Of a DNA stretch of 64,000 nucleotides, positions 26,743-34,280 are shown piece by piece. The stretch's first letter is position 1, and the number at the start of each line of letters is the position of its first letter. The translations under genes were made by a program, and so were the position numbers. The notes beneath the pieces are model-generated. The model ran no database searches. It saw only the letters and a program-made list of their open reading frames with translations, and was not told the DNA's origin. Origin of the DNA: CAYOHG01 sp964465125 (lineage in GTDB: Bacteria; Planctomycetota; Phycisphaerae; UBA1845; Fen-1342); the NCBI GenBank assembly GCA_964465125.1, contig CAYXIO010000017.1, forward strand, positions 1 through 64,000, written 5' to 3'.

Positions 26743-27513
26743 TCAGCGCCCGACGAACACCGGCGGGCGCTTCTCTCGAAACGCGCGCATCCCTTCCTTC
26801 TGGTCCTCGGTCGCAAACAACAGGTAAAACAGCTTTCGCTCGTACTCCAGCCCCTCCGAAAGTCCGGTCTCGCTCGCCTTCAGCACCGCCTCCTTCGCCA
26901 GCCGCAGCGCCAGCGGCGCCTTCGTGCAGAGCTCGTTGCAGACGCTGAGCGCTTCGCTGAAGTAGTGCTCCACCGGAACCACCCGGCTGACCAGCCCCAT
27001 CCGAAACGCCTCGTCGGCGCTGATCATGCGGCCGGTCAGGACCAGGTCCATCGCGCGGGCCTTGCCGATCGCGCGCGTCAGGCGCTGCGTGCCCCCGGCC
27101 CCGGGCATCACGCCGATGTTGATCTCCGGCTGCCCCAGCCGGGCCGTCTCGGACGCGACGATGATGTCGCAGTGCATCATCAGCTCGCAGCCCCCGCCCA
27201 GCACATAGCCGCTGACCGCCGCAACGATGGGCTTCTGTATCCGTTTGATCCGCTCCCAGCGGGCGAACTGGTTGCGCAGGTACATGTCGACCGCGCTGGC
27301 ATCCGCCATGTCGTGGATGTCGGCGCCCGCCGCGAACGCGCGCTCGTCCCCGCTCAGCAGCATGCAGCGAATCTGTGCGTCGGCGTCGAAGCGCTCCAGC
27401 GCCTCGACCAACTGCACCATCGTCTCCAGGTTCAGCGCGTTGAGCTTGTCCGGACGGTTGATCCGCACGATGCCGACTCCGCCGCGCTGCTCGCTGAGTA
27501 CCTCGCTTGACAT
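26743..27513 (-). CDS. Enoyl-CoA hydratase/isomerase family protein
   Basis: The 256-residue protein is a crotonase-fold enzyme. The CoA-binding oxyanion-hole residues are seen in ERAFAAGADIHDM and the second hole plus catalytic loop in GQPEINIGVMPGAGGTQRL. The first catalytic Glu of classical hydratases (in PEI) is kept; the second lies in the segment AMDLVLTG, where a Glu of classical enzymes is Asp, so hydration activity is likely but not certain. The start at 27513 has AGGCGG about 9 nt upstream. The gene follows the WecA-like gene by 36 nt. The physiological substrate is unknown; fatty-acid oxidation is likely. Confidence 0.9.
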   Translation of the reverse strand: MSSEVLSEQRGGVGIVRINRPDKLNALNLETMVQLVEALERFDADAQIRCMLLSGDERAFAAGADIHDMADASAVDMYLRNQFARWERIKRIQKPIVAAVSGYVLGGGCELMMHCDIIVASETARLGQPEINIGVMPGAGGTQRLTRAIGKARAMDLVLTGRMISADEAFRMGLVSRVVPVEHYFSEALSVCNELCTKAPLALRLAKEAVLKASETGLSEGLEYERKLFYLLFATEDQKEGMRAFREKRPPVFVGR

Positions 27514-27549
27514 CGCTCGACCGCCTTTCACCCAAAATCGTCGGAAAAC

Positions 27550-28704
27550 TCATGACCCGGCCGGCGCGCGGGGCGATGCGCTGCGGCGTCCCTCCGGCGT
27601 GAACATTCCGGCGCGCCACAGGATTACCGCGATCAGCGCGCAGACGAACAGGTAGATCAGCACCGCCTGGTGAATTCGCAGCCAGATCACCAGCAGGCCG
27701 ATCAGCGCGAACCCCAGCGTCAGCCCATAGCAAACGAGCACGGTCTGGCGGACGGTCAGCCCGCGCTGCACGAGCTGGTCGTAAAAGTGACTGCGATCGC
27801 CCTCGAAAATGGAGCGCCCGCTGCGCCAGCGGCGGATCATCGCCAACGCCGTGTCGAAGACGGGCAGGGCGAAGATCATCAGCGCGCCGATGACCCAGCG
27901 CGGGTTGCCCCACTCCGCGAACAGCAGAATCAGAATGCCGCAGTTGTATCCGAGCAGCACGCTGCCGGCGTCGCCCATGAAAATCCGGGCCGGGTTGAAG
28001 TTCATCGGCAGGAAGCCGAGCGTCGCGCCGAGCAGCGCGATGGAGACCACCAGGCGAACGGGGTGGCCGGACTCGTTGGGCTGGTACGAGGCCAGAATCG
28101 TCGCCAGCAAGGCGAAACCCAGCGCGATGATCGCCGTCACGCCCGTGCACAGGCCATCCAGCCCGTCGATCAGGTTGGTGGAGTTGCAGGCGCCCAGCAC
28201 GATGAACACGCTGAGCGCCAGCGAGACCGGGGTGGACAGCCAGCGTGGCACGATCAGCCAGGCCTCGGTCGTCGGAAACTTCGCGTGCAGCAGTTGAACC
28301 ACGGAATCCACCAGGTTCATGCCGGTTCCGGTCAGCAGCAGGGCCGCCGCGATGATGATCGCCCCGCAGATCAGCCGGAGCTTCGGGGAGATGTTGCGGA
28401 TGTCGTCGAGCAGCCCGAGAGCGGACATGGCGATTCCGCCGGCGAGCAGCGGCAGAATCAGCCCGACCGTGACCTGTCCACGAAACAGCGCCAGCAGCAC
28501 CGCCGCGCTCCAGCCCAGGCAGATCGCCGTGCCGCCGAGGTATGGAGTCGGGCGGGCGTGCGGCTTCAGAAAGCGGTCGGGCATGTCCATCACGCCGGCG
28601 CGCTTGGCCACCATCGCCGCCAGCGGAGTCGCGAACGCCGTCAGGATGAACGCCAGCACGAACGAAAGCTGGTAGCTCTGGATGATCTCAAGCAGCCATG
28701 CCAC
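27550..28704 (-). CDS. WecA/MraY-family undecaprenyl-phosphate sugar-1-phosphate transferase
   Basis: This polytopic protein (about ten helices, 384 residues from the chosen start) has the family's active-site motifs: LGLLDDIRNI (Mg-binding Asp pair), NSTNLIDGLDGLCTG, FMGDAGSVLLGY and GDRSHFYDQLVQRG, the cytoplasmic HxxD-type loop of the WecA branch rather than MraY. Such enzymes join a HexNAc-1-phosphate from a UDP-sugar to undecaprenyl phosphate and start a surface glycan. The GTG at 28704 leads straight into the first helix and has GGCGGGA about 9 nt upstream; an ATG at 28749 or 28776 in frame is possible. It is divergent from the formyltransferase gene. Confidence 0.87.
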   Translation of the reverse strand: MAWLLEIIQSYQLSFVLAFILTAFATPLAAMVAKRAGVMDMPDRFLKPHARPTPYLGGTAICLGWSAAVLLALFRGQVTVGLILPLLAGGIAMSALGLLDDIRNISPKLRLICGAIIIAAALLLTGTGMNLVDSVVQLLHAKFPTTEAWLIVPRWLSTPVSLALSVFIVLGACNSTNLIDGLDGLCTGVTAIIALGFALLATILASYQPNESGHPVRLVVSIALLGATLGFLPMNFNPARIFMGDAGSVLLGYNCGILILLFAEWGNPRWVIGALMIFALPVFDTALAMIRRWRSGRSIFEGDRSHFYDQLVQRGLTVRQTVLVCYGLTLGFALIGLLVIWLRIHQAVLIYLFVCALIAVILWRAGMFTPEGRRSASPRAPAGS

Positions 28705-28810
28705 GGAACAGTCCCGCCTCGCCGGCCCGGAACCCCGGCCGGAACTCATCGTATGGGCCCCAGTGCGGGCTCTCAATGCCCGCGGCCTCGCTCGATCCGA
28801 ACCCGGAACA

Positions 28811-28845
28811 TTGCGACCGGCTTCGAGTTGTTCTATGCTCGCAGC
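28811..28845 (+). promoter_or_regulatory. Putative sigma-70 promoter of the formyltransferase gene
   Basis: TTGCGA (28811-28816), a 17-nt spacer and TATGCT (28834-28839) predict a start near 28846, about 35 nt before the ATG at 28881. Confidence 0.5.
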
Positions 28846-28880
28846 CCCGGCGCGGTTCGCGCCGCGTGCGTGAAACCGCT

Positions 28881-29867
28881 ATGCGCGTCATCCTGATCGG
28901 CAGCGTCAGCTCCAGTTGGCACACCCTGCGCGGGCTGATCCGCGGCGGCGTGGAGGTCGCGGGCGTGCTCGGGCTTGATCCGGCCCACGCCAACGGGGTC
29001 AGCGACTACCGCGACCTGCGCGCCCTGGCGGTGGAGCACGGAATCCCCTACCAGCCTTTTCAGCGCATCGCCGACCCCGCTGTCTACGATTTTGTTCTGA
29101 CGCTGCGCGCCGACCTGCTTTTCGTCGTCGGCCTTTCGCAACTGGCCCCGCGCGGCCTGATCGGCCTCGCCGGCGCCGGCGCGATCGGGTTTCACCCGAC
29201 GCCGCTGCCGCGCGGCCGCGGACGTGCGCCCGTCGCCTGGACGATTCTGCTGGACGAGCCGGCCGCCGCAAACCTGTTCTACCTGACCGATGAAGCCGAC
29301 GCCGGCGACATCATCGCGCAGCGCCCCGTGCCGGTGCGCGACGACGACCACGCCCAGGACCTCATCGATCGAACCAACGAGGTGCTCGAAGCCATGGTGT
29401 TCGACCTGGCGCCTGCCCTTCGCGCCGGAACCCTCCCGCGTACGCAGCAGGATGCGACCGCGGCGACCTGGTACGCGCGCCGCACGCCTGAGGATGGGCG
29501 AATCGACTGGAGCCAGCCGGCGGAGCGCGTTGATCGGCTGGTGCGTGCGGCCTCGCGTCCGTATCCCGGCGCGTTCACCTACGAGCAGGGCCAGAAGGTC
29601 GTCGTCTGGCGGGCACAGCGCTACGAGCGGCACGACCACGTGGGCACGCTCGGACAGGTCGTACGCATCGATGCGCCAGGACTGCTGGTTCAGTGCGGCG
29701 AAGGCCTGCTCTGGCTGACTGAGCTGTCCGACGAGCGCGGCGCGGCGCGACCGGCGTCGTCGTTTCGGGTCGGCCAGCGCTTCGGCTGCGGCCTGCTCGC
29801 GCGACTCGACGCGCTTGAAAGCCGCGTCCGCGATCTCGAACGCCGCCTTCGGCCGCGGGGAGGCTGA
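28881..29867 (+). CDS. Formyltransferase family protein (Fmt-like), probably sugar N-formylating
   Basis: The 328-residue protein has a formyltransferase N-terminal domain (1-190) and a Formyl_trans_C-like domain (about 200-290, RTPEDGRIDWSQPAERVDRL). The catalytic region reads AIGFHPTPLPRGRGRAP: the His is present, but the Asn two residues before it in methionyl-tRNA formyltransferase is Gly, and the Asp of GDII follows. This GFHPTxLPxGRGR form occurs in proteins annotated as formyltransferases of surface polysaccharide pathways. The PIG-L deacetylase gene begins 2 nt after its stop. A role in modifying an amino sugar after deacetylation is inferred from this pairing; initiator tRNA formylation is unlikely. 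Confidence 0.85.
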   Translation: MRVILIGSVSSSWHTLRGLIRGGVEVAGVLGLDPAHANGVSDYRDLRALAVEHGIPYQPFQRIADPAVYDFVLTLRADLLFVVGLSQLAPRGLIGLAGAGAIGFHPTPLPRGRGRAPVAWTILLDEPAAANLFYLTDEADAGDIIAQRPVPVRDDDHAQDLIDRTNEVLEAMVFDLAPALRAGTLPRTQQDATAATWYARRTPEDGRIDWSQPAERVDRLVRAASRPYPGAFTYEQGQKVVVWRAQRYERHDHVGTLGQVVRIDAPGLLVQCGEGLLWLTELSDERGAARPASSFRVGQRFGCGLLARLDALESRVRDLERRLRPRGG

Positions 29868-29869
29868 GC

Positions 29870-30547
29870 ATGAACGTGCTGGTCATCGCGCCCCATCCGG
29901 ATGACGAAGTGCTCGGCTGCGGCGGGACCCTCCGCCGCATGGTCGACGAGGGGCACGCGGTTCACGTCGCAATCGTAACGCGAGGCTGGGCGCCGCTCTT
30001 TCCGGACGCGCAGGTGAGCCAGGTTCGCGCGGAAGCGCAGGCGGCGGCGGCTCGGCTGGGCGTTTCCCGTCTGCATTTCCTGGACTTGCCGGTGACGAAG
30101 CTGTCGCATCTGCCGGAGCACGAGCTGAACGGCGCGCTGCATTCGTTGATCGGCTCAGTCGACCCGCAGTGGGTCTTCTTGCCGTTCCGCAGCGACGTGC
30201 ACGAGGATCATCGCCAGGTGTACGACGCGGCGCTGGTCGCACTGCGCCCGCTGCCGGGCCGGCTGAACGTCGAGCGCATCCTGTGCTACGAGACGCTCTC
30301 CGAGACGCACTGGTACGGGCCGGGCATTGAGCCGCCGTTCGTGCCGCAGGTCTACATCGACATCAGCAGCCAGCTTGCGGCCAAGCTGGACGCGATGCGG
30401 CTGTATGCGTCGCAGCTCCGAAGCGCGCCCAATGCCCGGTCGATCGAATCGCTCGAAGCCTTGGCGCGATTTCGCGGCATGACGGTTCACGCGCCCGCGG
30501 CGGAAGCGTTCGTACTCATCCGTGAGGCGCTGCGGCCCAGGCCGTAA
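29870..30547 (+). CDS. PIG-L/LmbE-family N-acetyl sugar deacetylase
   Basis: The 225-residue protein has the zinc-binding signature of PIG-L enzymes: HPDDE at 9-13 and DVHEDHRQVYDAAL further on, which provides the third His. Members remove N-acetyl groups from GlcNAc-lipids, GlcNAc-inositol or related sugars. Overlap-like spacing (2 nt) with the formyltransferase gene indicates a joint pathway: deacetylation gives the free amine that the formyltransferase could modify. The start has no strong ribosome site and is probably translationally coupled. Confidence 0.94.
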   Translation: MNVLVIAPHPDDEVLGCGGTLRRMVDEGHAVHVAIVTRGWAPLFPDAQVSQVRAEAQAAAARLGVSRLHFLDLPVTKLSHLPEHELNGALHSLIGSVDPQWVFLPFRSDVHEDHRQVYDAALVALRPLPGRLNVERILCYETLSETHWYGPGIEPPFVPQVYIDISSQLAAKLDAMRLYASQLRSAPNARSIESLEALARFRGMTVHAPAAEAFVLIREALRPRP

Positions 30548-30592
30548 TGCCGTCGCGGACGGCCCTGCCGGCACAGTGAAGACGCCGGCGCA

Positions 30593-30608
30593 GCGAAGTT
30601 CCACTTCG
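30593..30608. repeat. Second copy of the GCGAAGTTCCACTTCG palindrome
   Basis: It lies in the 77-nt convergent gap between the deacetylase and moaA genes and matches the copy at 26559-26575. It may fold in RNA of either strand. Confidence 0.75.
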
Positions 30609-30624
30609 TTTCTGCGCGGCGCCT

Positions 30625-31653
30625 CTACCCGCCGCGCGTGTGCATCTCGAGGTGAACATCCCCGCGCAGGCGCTCGATCGGCACGAACGGTCCGCGCTGG
30701 GGCGCGTTCAGGCGCTGCTCGGCGCCGCGGTCGGTGCGTTTCTCCCACGCCGATCGCACTCGCCGCGCAATCTCGTCATCCGGGACCGCGCTGCGAAGCA
30801 GGTCGCGCAGGTTGATCCCGTGCTCGGCATAGAGGCAGAAATAGAGCATGCCGTCGGCGGTCACGCGAAGCCGGTCGCAGGTTCCGCAAAACGGCTGCGT
30901 GGTGGACGAGATGATCCCGAAAGCCAGCCCGTCCTGAAGCACGAAGCGTGTCGCGGGCGCGTACGGCTCCTGGCGCGGGTGAGTTTCGACCTTGCCGAAG
31001 TGCGATTCGATGCGGGCGAGTATTTCGCGGTGGTCCATCACGTCCGCGTGCGCCCAGCGGGTCGCTCCGCCCACATCCATGTACTCGATGAAGCGAACTT
31101 CCGCCTCGACCGCGCGGGCGAATTCGAGCAGCTCGATGATCTCGTCGTCGTTGAACCCGCGCATCACGACGCTGTTGAGCTTCAACCGCCGAAAGCCCTC
31201 CGCCACCGCGGCGTGAATGCCTTCGAGCACCGCATCGAGCCCGTCGTGGCCGCTGAGGGTCTGAAACCGGTCCGCGCGGAGCGTGTCGAGGCTGATGGTC
31301 AGGCGCATCAGCCCGGCTTCGGCCAGCGGACGGGCCGCTTCGGCCAGCAGCACGCCGTTGGTCGTCAGCGCGAGGTCGTGCAGGTTTCGTCGCGCCGTGA
31401 GATGTCCGATCACCACCGGCAGGTCTCGTCGCAGCAGCGGCTCGCCGCCGGTCAGTCGAACGTCGGTGACGCCCTCGCCGCTCAGAATCCCGACCAGCCG
31501 GTCCATCTCCTCGAAGGTCAGCAGCCGATCGCGCGGAATCCACTCGTATTCGCGCTCGGGCATGCAATAGCGGCAGCGGAGATTGCAGCGGTCGGTCACC
31601 GACAGCCGCAGGCTGCGCAATGGGCGACCGCAGGCGTCCAGGATGGGCTGCAT
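30625..31653 (-). CDS. moaA: GTP 3',8-cyclase MoaA
   Basis: The 342-residue radical-SAM enzyme catalyses the first step of molybdenum cofactor synthesis (GTP to 3',8-cyclo-GTP). The SAM-cluster motif is Cys23, Cys27, Cys30 in CNLRCRYC. The auxiliary cluster is seen in PFCGTCDRLRVTADGMLYFC. The protein ends in the conserved Gly-Gly (MHTRGG). The start at 31653 matches the usual length and begins directly at the core; in-frame codons up to 31878 would add an atypical Arg-rich leader. No other moa gene is in the window; divergent neighbours share a 248-nt gap in which I saw no clear promoter. Confidence 0.97.
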   Translation of the reverse strand: MQPILDACGRPLRSLRLSVTDRCNLRCRYCMPEREYEWIPRDRLLTFEEMDRLVGILSGEGVTDVRLTGGEPLLRRDLPVVIGHLTARRNLHDLALTTNGVLLAEAARPLAEAGLMRLTISLDTLRADRFQTLSGHDGLDAVLEGIHAAVAEGFRRLKLNSVVMRGFNDDEIIELLEFARAVEAEVRFIEYMDVGGATRWAHADVMDHREILARIESHFGKVETHPRQEPYAPATRFVLQDGLAFGIISSTTQPFCGTCDRLRVTADGMLYFCLYAEHGINLRDLLRSAVPDDEIARRVRSAWEKRTDRGAEQRLNAPQRGPFVPIERLRGDVHLEMHTRGG

Positions 31654-31901
31654 GAGCGCTGTCAACCTCGTGCCCGGAGAAGCATGGGTACCGCCAAACC
31701 GGGCTCTCATTCTATCGACGAAAGCCGGGGCCGGCGACGGCCGGGTTCCACGAAGCTGACCAGGCCGCCGGCGCCTGGCGCGTCGATTGGCGAGCAACAA
31801 TGTGGCGATACCGATATTCTGCTCCCTGCGGAGCCGCGGGCCGGGCTTGCGGCGCGCCGAGCGCATCCGGCGCCCCATGAGGGCCAGTCAGGGTTTCACA
31901 C

Positions 31902-33515
31902 GTGAAGGACGCTGATCCGATGCCGCCGCCGGACTCGCAAGCAGCCAGCCCGCCCGACGAGGCCCCCTACCCGCCGCGCTTCTGGTGGCTGAAGCGGCTT
32001 GGGGTCGCGGCTCTCGTGCTGGTCGTGCTGTTTGCCGCCGTGCGCTGGTGGTGGGGCGTCGAGGCGCAGCGCCGGTTGGATGCGATGATCGACGAGTTGC
32101 ACGCGCAGGGTCAGCGCGTCCTATTGCGGGACTTCGCGACCGAGCCCGTGCCGCCGGAAGAGAACGCCGCGACGCTCCTGCTGGAAGCAGCCCGGAAGCT
32201 CTCGCTGGCCCAGGCGCCGGTTCCGCTCGACGATCTGGCGGCGCATCCGGAAATCATCGCGGCTCGGGCCGATGATGTGCAGCGGCTGACCGACGCCAAC
32301 GCCGAGGCGCTTGCGCTGGTGCGCCAGGCCCGCGGCCGAAAGAAGGTCGATTGGGGCGTCGTCCTGAAGAGCCCGGTGACGTCCGTGCTGCTGCCGCAGC
32401 TCTCGCCGCAGCGCGACCTCGAGCGGCTCGTGTGCAGCCACGCAGTGCTTGCGGCCGCAAAGGGTCAGCGGCTCGAGGCGGTCGAGTCGCTTCGCGACGG
32501 GCTCTCGCTGTCGCGTGCGGTGCAACAGGCGAATCCGTTCCTAATCGCCGCGCTGGTTGGCAATGCGCAAAGCGACCTGGTCTGTTCGGCGGCCGAGACG
32601 GTTCTGACCCAGCTCGGCTCATCCGCCACGACCACCCAACCAGTCCGCCCGATCGAGCCTGAGCTGCGGAATTCTCTGCTTCACCTGCGGGATGAGTTGC
32701 TGGATGAACAGCCCGCGCGCGGTGGGTGGTTCGCCGCCTTCGAAGGCGAGCGGCTCATGTACCTGGATACCATCGAGTTCAGCCGCAGTCGCGGATTCGG
32801 TCCGGCGCTGGGTTACATCAGCGGCGGAGGAATCGGGATTCCATCCGCCGCCGAGCGGGCTGTGTGGCCGATGTTCGTGCTTGACCTGGTCAAGGCGATG
32901 GACGATGTGACGCAGTACCAGTCCGCCGGCCTCGCGCCCGCCTTGGCCGAAGCGCGGGACCTGCTTCCAGGCGAGTTCCCCCATGGGCTGGACCCGCGCG
33001 GGCTCGCCCGCCTTGGCAGCCGGCTCCTGTTACCATCGCTGGGGGGAGCCGTTGATCTCCAGTTCCGTCACCTGGCCCATCGCCGCCTTGCCGCGACCGC
33101 GATCGCGCTGCGACTGTACGAGCTCGAGCACGGCAAGGCGGTTGAATCGCTCGACGTGCTCGTGCCTGAATATCTATCTGAAATCCCACGCGATCCGCTG
33201 ACTGATGACGGCGCGCTGATCCGCCTGGTGAGCGATGCAAGCGGCCGGCGGCTCTACAGCGTCGGTCGCGACGGCGTGGATCAAGGTGGATGGTACCGGC
33301 CGCCGCCGACGGGGACGGTTCTGCCGGGTCCGCATTTCGGCACGGATGAGGTGTTTTACCTCGATGGCCCGCGCCCGCGTATCCCGTATCCGACAACGTC
33401 TGGCCCGACGGCGGACCAGGAGGCCGCGTCACTGGAGGCTGAAGTAGACCAGACTCCCCCAGAACACCAGGCCAGGGAGCCCGATCAGGCAGGCCAGCAG
33501 GATGATCAGCCATAG
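31902..33515 (+). CDS. Membrane-anchored hypothetical protein with pilin-like C-terminal segment
   Basis: The 537-residue protein has a Pro-rich cytoplasmic start, one transmembrane helix (about 31-50, LGVAALVLVVLFAAVRWWW) and a long extracytoplasmic part. Near the C-terminus (about 395-475), LRLYELEHGKAVESLDVL, PRDPLTDDGALIRL and YSVGRDGVDQGG resemble the C-terminal beta segment of pseudopilin-like proteins frequent in planctomycetes. No enzyme motif is seen. The last 29 codons (33429-33515) overlap the convergent zinc-ribbon gene and give a Gln/Asp/Glu-rich tail, so the true end may have been extended. A second start at 31920 is possible. Function unknown. Confidence 0.78.
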   Translation: MKDADPMPPPDSQAASPPDEAPYPPRFWWLKRLGVAALVLVVLFAAVRWWWGVEAQRRLDAMIDELHAQGQRVLLRDFATEPVPPEENAATLLLEAARKLSLAQAPVPLDDLAAHPEIIAARADDVQRLTDANAEALALVRQARGRKKVDWGVVLKSPVTSVLLPQLSPQRDLERLVCSHAVLAAAKGQRLEAVESLRDGLSLSRAVQQANPFLIAALVGNAQSDLVCSAAETVLTQLGSSATTTQPVRPIEPELRNSLLHLRDELLDEQPARGGWFAAFEGERLMYLDTIEFSRSRGFGPALGYISGGGIGIPSAAERAVWPMFVLDLVKAMDDVTQYQSAGLAPALAEARDLLPGEFPHGLDPRGLARLGSRLLLPSLGGAVDLQFRHLAHRRLAATAIALRLYELEHGKAVESLDVLVPEYLSEIPRDPLTDDGALIRLVSDASGRRLYSVGRDGVDQGGWYRPPPTGTVLPGPHFGTDEVFYLDGPRPRIPYPTTSGPTADQEAASLEAEVDQTPPEHQAREPDQAGQQDDQP

Positions 33516-34280
33516 GACCGCGAGGATGGGACCCATCAGGGAGCGCCGGCGCGCCGGCAGGTGCAACGCGCGGGCCGCATGGGACACGTCGAAAACCAGC
33601 CCGGCGACGACGCACGTCGGCAACGACGCCGCGATGAGCACCGCCAGCATCTGTCCAAGCGAGAAAGACGGGCAATTCACCGCCACGACGACGCAGAGGG
33701 TGCTCAGCAGCGCGACCGGCAACGCGAGCACCAGCGGCGCCGATGCGTAGTAGCTGAGGGCGACACAGCGGTTCTGCCGGCGAACGGTGAACTGGCGCGG
33801 GTGAAAAAAGTAGCTCGGAACGCCGGTCATCAGCAGCAGCGACAAGAACAGCCCGACGAGCATCGCGATGGGAAACCAGATGCCAAGCGCGAGCGCGCTA
33901 TCCCATACTCGGGGCGCGGGGCGCAGCAGCGCCAGCGCGGTCGCCGTCAGCCCGAGCGTCCCCAGAACGACATTCACCAGTTGAAACCGCCGCGCGTCCG
34001 CGTAGCCGCCGGACATCAGCGCCGCCCGCGCGAACCACTTGGGGTGCGACGTGGTCATCCACACGGTGCGCAGATAGGCGCGCACAGCGCCGAGTTCGCG
34101 ACGCCGCTCCCAGGGCAGCCGCGCCAGGCCCGAATGGCGCAGCTCCGACACATCCAGCCCGCACTCCGAGCAGCGGGCCGAATCAGACCCGCGCAGGTCG
34201 TAGCCGCAGTCGGGACACAGCATCTCGACGTCGCTGACCGAGGGTACCTTCGTGGCCTGCGTCACCTGGATTCCACCCAT
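33429..34280 (-). CDS. Zinc-ribbon multi-pass membrane protein
   Basis: This 283-residue protein has an N-terminal zinc ribbon (CPDCGYDLRG, then CSECGLD, residues 22-41) and about five hydrophobic helices (from about 95 to the end, including LGLTATALALLRP and ILAVLWLIILLACLIGLPG). A module LARLPWERRRE...TVW...HPKWFARAA lies between them. The protein encoded at 38304-39659 has the same ribbon and an analogous LPWDR module, so they are probably paralogues. Its start overlaps the 3' end of the DUF885 peptidase gene by 19 nt, suggesting coupled translation. Function unknown. Confidence 0.8.
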   Translation of the reverse strand: MGGIQVTQATKVPSVSDVEMLCPDCGYDLRGSDSARCSECGLDVSELRHSGLARLPWERRRELGAVRAYLRTVWMTTSHPKWFARAALMSGGYADARRFQLVNVVLGTLGLTATALALLRPAPRVWDSALALGIWFPIAMLVGLFLSLLLMTGVPSYFFHPRQFTVRRQNRCVALSYYASAPLVLALPVALLSTLCVVVAVNCPSFSLGQMLAVLIAASLPTCVVAGLVFDVSHAARALHLPARRRSLMGPILAVLWLIILLACLIGLPGLVFWGSLVYFSLQ

